Shown in pieces: positions 59,670-64,000 of a DNA stretch of 64,000 bases; within the stretch, counting starts at the first letter, position 1; each line of letters opens with the position of its first letter. The translations under genes were made by a program, and so were the position numbers. The stretch lies in the NCBI GenBank assembly GCA_963697365.1, contig CAVONT010000021.1:186001-250000 (forward strand), given 5' to 3'. The notes below the pieces were generated by a model. That model was not told the origin of the DNA. It saw only the letters and a list, made by a program, of their open reading frames with translations, and made no database searches. The stretch is from CAIXZV01 sp963697365. Lineage in GTDB: Bacteria; Chloroflexota; Limnocylindria; Limnocylindrales; CSP1-4.

Positions 59670-61408
59670 AGCGGATGCTCGTGTACATCGACGAGGATGC
59701 GATCGAGGACTCGATCGGGCTGCTCGAGGTTGGCCGGCTGCTGTACGGCGATCAGGGCGTTCGCTCATTCGCCCTGGCTGCCGGCGTGCGAACCGGAGAC
59801 GCGGCCAGCCGGTTCGACCACGTGTTCCGGGCGAGGGGTGGACCCGTCCCGAACTACAGCACGGCCACCCTCGCGTGCCTCATCGATTCCCTGCACCAGG
59901 CATATGGCTTCGATGCGATCGTCGTGCCGGGCACCCACTGGGGGCGGATGATCGCGCCCCGCGCTGCCATGCGCCTGGGTGCCGGCCTGGTCGCGGATGT
60001 CACGGGAGTTGCCGTTGACGGAGACGGCATCTCGATGGTCCGGCCGGCCTACAGCGGGCGGGCCCTGGCCACGATCACCTGCCGGGGGGACGGGCCCGTG
60101 ATGATGAGCGTTCGACCCAAGGTCTTCAGCTACGTGGACCCGGTCGTCAAGACCGCTGAGATCATCGACGTGGATGTGGATGGCGCGCCTGAGACTGGCG
60201 TCTGCCTGCTCGAGCGCAACGAGCGGCCGGCCTTCCGCGACATCCGCGAGAGTGCGGTCCTCATTGCTGGAGGCGGTGGCGCCATCCGCGACTTCCACCT
60301 TCTCCAACGACTTGCGACCGCCCTCAATGGGACGGTTGCCGCGAGCCGCAAGGCCGTGGACATGGGCGCTGCCCCGCGGGAGGTCCAGGTCGGCCAGTCG
60401 GGAAGGTCGGTGAGCCCTCGGCTCTACATCGCCATCGGCATCTCGGGATCGTCGCCGCACGTCGCGGGGATCCGAAACGCCGAGTACGTCATCTCGGTGA
60501 ACCAGGACCGTCATGCCCCGATCGGCGCCATCTCGGACATCGTGGTGGAAGGGGATGGCCGGTCGTTCATCGAAGGGCTTCTCGATCGTATCGAAGCGTC
60601 GCAGCACGCGACATCCAGGAGATCGATGATGAACGTCACGGACTTCTCGCTCGACTTCTTCTCCCTGAAGGGCAAGAACGCCCTGGTGACCGGAGGCAAC
60701 AGCGGCCTCGGACAGGCATTCACCGTTGCACTGGCCAAGGGCGGGGCCAACGTTCTTGCCACCAGCCTGACCGAGGAGGATGGCGAGACGAAGCAGCTGG
60801 TCGAGGCGTGCGGGGTCCAGTACCGGCACCTCTATGCGGACATCACGGCCGACGGCGAATGCAGGCGGGCTGTGGACGCCTGTGTGGCCGAGTGGGGCAG
60901 CATCGACGTCCTCGTCAACTGCGCAGGCATCTGCATCAACATCGAGGACGTCACCAGGTTCACGCGCACCGAGTGGGACAAGATGGTGGCCGTCAACCTG
61001 ACCGCCGCCTTCGAGATGACCCACGAGGCCTGCAAGCACATGATCAGGCAGCAGCGCGGCAAGATCATCAACATCGCCTCGCTGTACTCGTTCCTGGGTG
61101 GGCAGTGGTCGCCGGCCTATGCAGCCACCAAGCACGGGATCGTCGGCTTGACCAAGGCGATGTGCGATGAGCTCGCGCAGTTCGACATCCAGGTCAACGC
61201 CATCGCTCCGGGCTACTTCGCCACCGACCTGACGGAGAAGACGCGGAGTGACCCGCAGCGCAACGCCACGATCCTCTCGCACATCCCGGCCAACCGGTGG
61301 GGCTGGACCGCCGACCTCATGGGCGCGTGTGTCTTCCTGGCCAGCGATGCGTCGAACTACGTCAATGGCACCGTCCTGACCGTCGACGGCGGCTACCTGA
61401 TGCGCTGA
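59666..61408 (+). CDS. etfA: Electron transfer flavoprotein alpha subunit, in-frame with a downstream SDR
   Basis: Residues 1-~315 are EtfA: MLVYIDEDAIEDSIGLLEVG, DAIVVPGTHWGRMIAPRAAM, ATITCRGDGPVMMSVRPKVF and the FAD domain SPRLYIAIGISGSSPHVAGI then RNAEYVISVNQDRHAPIGAI. The frame then runs through EASQHATSRRS directly into a complete SDR without a stop. EtfA proteins usually end about here (~320 aa). An internal Shine-Dalgarno serves the SDR, and in the next frame a TGA overlaps the SDR ATG. A missed base that hides the EtfA stop is therefore likely; a true EtfA-SDR fusion is the alternative. Confidence 0.88.
   Translation: MKRMLVYIDEDAIEDSIGLLEVGRLLYGDQGVRSFALAAGVRTGDAASRFDHVFRARGGPVPNYSTATLACLIDSLHQAYGFDAIVVPGTHWGRMIAPRAAMRLGAGLVADVTGVAVDGDGISMVRPAYSGRALATITCRGDGPVMMSVRPKVFSYVDPVVKTAEIIDVDVDGAPETGVCLLERNERPAFRDIRESAVLIAGGGGAIRDFHLLQRLATALNGTVAASRKAVDMGAAPREVQVGQSGRSVSPRLYIAIGISGSSPHVAGIRNAEYVISVNQDRHAPIGAISDIVVEGDGRSFIEGLLDRIEASQHATSRRSMMNVTDFSLDFFSLKGKNALVTGGNSGLGQAFTVALAKGGANVLATSLTEEDGETKQLVEACGVQYRHLYADITADGECRRAVDACVAEWGSIDVLVNCAGICINIEDVTRFTRTEWDKMVAVNLTAAFEMTHEACKHMIRQQRGKIINIASLYSFLGGQWSPAYAATKHGIVGLTKAMCDELAQFDIQVNAIAPGYFATDLTEKTRSDPQRNATILSHIPANRWGWTADLMGACVFLASDASNYVNGTVLTVDGGYLMR
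60629..61408 (+). CDS. SDR-family dehydrogenase with its own internal start
   Basis: 259 aa from ATG 60629, with AGGAG 7 nt upstream (a second ATG at 60626). KGKNALVTGGNSGLGQAFTV is the cofactor loop; VNCAGICINIEDVTRFTRTE contains NAG; INIASLYSFLGGQWSPAYAA then TKHGIVGLTKAM has Ser and YxxxK; YVNGTVLTVDGGYLM ends it. It resembles gluconate 5-dehydrogenase and 2-deoxygluconate dehydrogenase types. The same sequence is also the C-terminal part of the 59666-61408 reading frame. A likely second oxidation step in the pathway. Confidence 0.85.
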   Translation: MNVTDFSLDFFSLKGKNALVTGGNSGLGQAFTVALAKGGANVLATSLTEEDGETKQLVEACGVQYRHLYADITADGECRRAVDACVAEWGSIDVLVNCAGICINIEDVTRFTRTEWDKMVAVNLTAAFEMTHEACKHMIRQQRGKIINIASLYSFLGGQWSPAYAATKHGIVGLTKAMCDELAQFDIQVNAIAPGYFATDLTEKTRSDPQRNATILSHIPANRWGWTADLMGACVFLASDASNYVNGTVLTVDGGYLMR

Positions 61409-61472
61409 GCCCAGCTTGGCGACGCAGTCTCAACCTCCAACCACCTGAATCCAAGGCACAGGAAAGGCCGCG

Positions 61473-62927
61473 ATGACAAGCAGGCGGGATGTGTACTTCC
61501 TCGGTGTCGACAGCGGCACCCAGAGCACCAAAGTCTCGATGATCAACCAGAGGGGGGAGGTCCTCCTCAGCGCGAGCCAGCCCCTGAAGCCCATGCTGTC
61601 TCGGCAGCCGGGCTGGGTCGAGCATCCCGACGACGATCTGTGGGACAGCACCAAGGCAGCGCTCCAGGAACTCATGGCCTCGTTCACCGGGGACGTGTCT
61701 GACATCAAGGGGATCGGCCTGTGCTCGATCCGCTGCTGCCGGGTGTTCCTCAGGAACGACGGCTCGCTCGCCGCGCCGGTCATGAGCTGGATGGACGTGC
61801 GGGCGTACGTGCCGTTCGAGGACGATCCGGCCATCGGCTACACCGGGTCGACCTCGGGCTACCTGACGTTCCGGCTCACCGGCGAGCTGAAGGACACGAT
61901 CGCCAACTCCTACCAGTACCAGTTCCCGACCGACATGGACACCTGGAGCTGGTCCGAGGATCCGGAGGTCCTTTCGGCATTCAGGATTCCCAGGGCCAAG
62001 CTTCTGGACATGGGGCTGCCCGGGGACATCCTCGGGCACGTCTCCGCCGCGGCGGCGCGAGAGACGGGGCTGCCGGAAGGCATCCCCGTGGTCGCCACCG
62101 CCAACGACAAGGCCGTGGAGGCCCTCGGGTCAGGGCTGATCGAGCCCCGCGTTGCCCTGCTGTCCCTGGGCACCTACATCACGTCGATGGTCGCCGGCGA
62201 GCGGAACCTGCCGGACGGCGACACGTACTTCACCAACCTGTCCTGCATCCCCTACCGGTACCTGTACGAGAGCACGGGCATCCGCGGCGGCATGTGGCAC
62301 ATCTCATGGTTCAAGAGCATCATCGGCGATGAGCTTGAGCGCAGCGCGCGCGAATCGGGCCGGATCGTGGAGGAGTTGCTGGAGGCGGAGGCTGTCGGCG
62401 TACCCGCCGGCTCCGACGGCCTCCTGACCGTTCCCGACTGGCTTGCCCCGGCGAGCCAGCTGCACAGGAAGGGCGTCATGATCGGCTTCGACCAGCGGCA
62501 CACGCGGGGACATGTGTACCGCTCGATCATGGAAGCGATCGCGATGCGCATGAAGAACAACCTGGACGGCATGAACCGGGATATCGGGGTCGGCCAGGAC
62601 AAGCTGATCGTGTGTGGCGGGGGATCGAACAGCCCGCTGTTCATGCAGATCGTGGCCGACGTGTTCGGCATGAGGACCGTGCGCAACCGGATCAACGGGG
62701 CTGCGGCCCTGGGGGCGGCCATCTGCGTGGCCGTGGCCACGGGGACCTATGAGGACTTCGCCGAGGCCGTCGGCGCCATGGTCCACCAGCAGGACGAGTA
62801 CACCCCTGACCCGAAGAACCACCGGGTCTACACGACCATCAACGAGGGGGCGTATCGGGAGCTCGCGACCATGCTCGAGGGAACCCTGGGGCAGATGCAC
62901 CGTGCCCTGGAGGCAGCCAGCCGGTAG
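61473..62927 (+). CDS. FGGY-family carbohydrate kinase
   Basis: 484 aa. FLGVDSGTQSTKVSMINQRG is the phosphate-1 loop, PGWVEHPDDDLWDSTKAALQ the conserved (E/Q)xP-W region, SLGTYITSMVAGERNLPDGD the second phosphate loop (usually GTS) and KLIVCGGGSNSPLFMQIVAD the adenosine motif. The catalytic Asp is probably in VATANDKAVEALGSGLIEPR. It is closest in feel to xylulokinase/gluconokinase types, but the substrate cannot be fixed. 64 bp after the SDR in the same operon. Confidence 0.9.
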   Translation: MTSRRDVYFLGVDSGTQSTKVSMINQRGEVLLSASQPLKPMLSRQPGWVEHPDDDLWDSTKAALQELMASFTGDVSDIKGIGLCSIRCCRVFLRNDGSLAAPVMSWMDVRAYVPFEDDPAIGYTGSTSGYLTFRLTGELKDTIANSYQYQFPTDMDTWSWSEDPEVLSAFRIPRAKLLDMGLPGDILGHVSAAAARETGLPEGIPVVATANDKAVEALGSGLIEPRVALLSLGTYITSMVAGERNLPDGDTYFTNLSCIPYRYLYESTGIRGGMWHISWFKSIIGDELERSARESGRIVEELLEAEAVGVPAGSDGLLTVPDWLAPASQLHRKGVMIGFDQRHTRGHVYRSIMEAIAMRMKNNLDGMNRDIGVGQDKLIVCGGGSNSPLFMQIVADVFGMRTVRNRINGAAALGAAICVAVATGTYEDFAEAVGAMVHQQDEYTPDPKNHRVYTTINEGAYRELATMLEGTLGQMHRALEAASR

Positions 62928-62944
62928 GGCGATGTAGGGCACCT

Positions 62945-64000
62945 GTGAAGATCACATCGATCACCATCACCCACCACAGCCTCAAGCTCGATCCTCCGTA
63001 CGCGGCGTCGTTCGACTCGCGACCGAAGACAAGCCACCCCATGTCATTGGTGCGGGTGACGACCGACGAGGGCATCACGGGCATCGGAGCCGGGTACGCG
63101 ATGCGCGGCTTCGAGGGGCACGAGGGGCTGTTCGTCGGCCAGGACCCGCTCGCGCTCGAGCGCCACTACCGAGTCCTTGACAACCTCAACTTCTACTTCG
63201 GTCGTCCCTGGCCGGTCGACATCGCCCTCTGGGACCTGGCGGGCAAGATCACCGGGCAGCCCGTCTGGAAGATGCTTGGCGGCCTGAGCGATCGCTGCAC
63301 TGCCTACGCGTCGACGGGCTCCCTCCGCACTGCCGACGAGACGGTGGAACTGGCCGAGTTCTACGTCTCACGCGGGTTCAAGGCCATGAAGATCCGCTTC
63401 GGGCGTGATGACTGGCGGGATGACGTTGCGGTGGTCGAAGCGGTGCGCCGTCGCGTCGGGGATCGTCTCGAGCTCATGGTCGACTGCAACCAGGGTTGGC
63501 GCATGCCGTGGGACATCCAGGTGCCGTGGCAGTTGAAGGACGCGCTCGTCGTGGCCAGCGCACTGGAGGACCTGGGCGTCTACTGGATGGAGGAGCCGCT
63601 CCATCGCGGTGACATCGAGGGGATGGCGGCGCTGCGGCAGCGCACCAGCCTCCGCATTGCGGGTGGCGAGGGCAACCTCGAGGTCTACGAATTCGCGAAC
63701 CTCATCCAGCGTCGCTGCCTCGATGTGCTCCAGCCGGACGTCACCTGGTGCGGCGGCATCTCGGGACTGCGCCGTGTCGCCATCATGGCGCAGGAGAACC
63801 ACCTCATGTTCACGCCCCATGCGTGGACTATCGGCATCGGAACACTCGCCAACATCCACCTGGCGGCCGGTCTCGCGGGCTCACCATATGTCGAGTTCCC
63901 GTACGATCCGCCGGGCTGGACCCTCGAGCGCCGCGACTATCCGATGACGAGGCTGGTCGACATCGACGCGGACGGCGCGATCGTGCTCAGCGACCGGCCG
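62945..64000 (+). CDS. Mandelate racemase/enolase-superfamily dehydratase (C-terminus cut by window edge)
   Basis: 352 residues present from GTG 62945. Active-site elements are clear: RGFKAMKIRFG (Lys149-x-Arg151), MVDCNQGW (Asp180), WMEEPLHRGD (Glu216/217), IAGGEGNLEVYEF (Glu242) and FTPHAWTIGIG (His292). Asp-Glu-Glu bind Mg2+, and the Lys and His are the two acid/base sides. That His-containing layout is of the mandelate racemase subgroup that includes many sugar-acid dehydratases. It starts 17 bp after the kinase stop. No stop codon before the window end. Confidence 0.9.
   Translation, partial: MKITSITITHHSLKLDPPYAASFDSRPKTSHPMSLVRVTTDEGITGIGAGYAMRGFEGHEGLFVGQDPLALERHYRVLDNLNFYFGRPWPVDIALWDLAGKITGQPVWKMLGGLSDRCTAYASTGSLRTADETVELAEFYVSRGFKAMKIRFGRDDWRDDVAVVEAVRRRVGDRLELMVDCNQGWRMPWDIQVPWQLKDALVVASALEDLGVYWMEEPLHRGDIEGMAALRQRTSLRIAGGEGNLEVYEFANLIQRRCLDVLQPDVTWCGGISGLRRVAIMAQENHLMFTPHAWTIGIGTLANIHLAAGLAGSPYVEFPYDPPGWTLERRDYPMTRLVDIDADGAIVLSDRP

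Noticed and set aside
1..64000. CRISPR arrays, insertion sequences, prophage, integron or attachment sites
   Set aside because: I saw no repeat-spacer pattern, transposase, integrase or phage structural motif on either strand, and base composition looks even throughout.

Overview
The window is a GC-rich bacterial chromosome segment, with no phage, insertion sequence, CRISPR array or tRNA that I can see. Lipobox lipoproteins, an ECF sigma factor, many GTG starts, likely leaderless promoters and short inter-gene overlaps suggest a monoderm-like high-GC lineage. I lean towards Chloroflexota (Limnocylindria-like), but that is inference and Actinobacteriota is not excluded. At least 17 genes read intact only after one or more small frame corrections. 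The errors are single-base in most cases and some lie in G/C runs, so I read this as indel error in a long-read or metagenome assembly. For these genes I give the full span and mark where the frame breaks.

Layout. 1-7.7 kb: parA (partial) with two parS-like sites upstream, then mreD-mrdA-rodA for side-wall elongation, a CPA2-type antiporter, a DnaJ-domain protein and a DUF2344 protein. 7.8-9.5 kb: ribosomal proteins L21 (with a long extra tail), L27 and L31. 9.5-12.6 kb, minus strand: ArsR repressor, SdpI-like protein, YxlE-like protein, ABC ATPase and permease, resembling sdpRI joined to yxlEFG. 12.8-14.7 kb: an enoyl-reductase-like SDR and ribokinase. 14.7-17.6 kb, minus strand: a ferric-reductase-like membrane cytochrome, two membrane-anchored coiled-coil proteins and ApbE. 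17.8-21.1 kb, minus strand: znuC-znuB-fur and znuA, with a shared palindrome at both promoters. 21.2-26.0 kb: DsbA-like plus VKOR disulfide pair, a CrtC/AttH-like lipoprotein and an MMPL transporter. 26-36.3 kb: secreted and lipoproteins, lysine 2,3-aminomutase, a pentapeptide protein, a DUF2161 protein, an ECF sigma factor with its membrane partner, and a GNAT. 36.3-46.7 kb: P1 peptidase, pabB-pabC, DUF2891, YdeI, small hypotheticals, DUF433, OsmC, DUF302, SufT-like, PduO-type cobalamin adenosyltransferase and Bax inhibitor-1. 46.7-50.7 kb: a giant GAF-GGDEF-GAF-GGDEF-EAL protein. 50.9-53.8 kb: Rrf2-sufC-sufS with its own promoter and operator. 54-64 kb: a catabolic cluster.

The 54-64 kb cluster is the most likely undescribed system. 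An RpiR regulator and a 3-hydroxyisobutyrate-dehydrogenase-like enzyme diverge from an operon encoding an alkyl-DHAP-synthase-type FAD oxidase, EtfB, EtfA, an SDR, an FGGY kinase and an enolase-superfamily dehydratase. Two GAAAATTYTC boxes lie exactly 40 bp apart between the two arms. The gene content predicts inducible oxidation of a polyol, sugar or sugar acid, with electrons passed from the flavoenzyme to ETF.

Three signals recur across the window. One is a TAGACT/TAGCAT-type -10 box 6-9 nt before the start codon (leaderless transcripts). Another is apparent CTG start codons behind good Shine-Dalgarno sites. The third is short tandem repeats that begin on stop codons.
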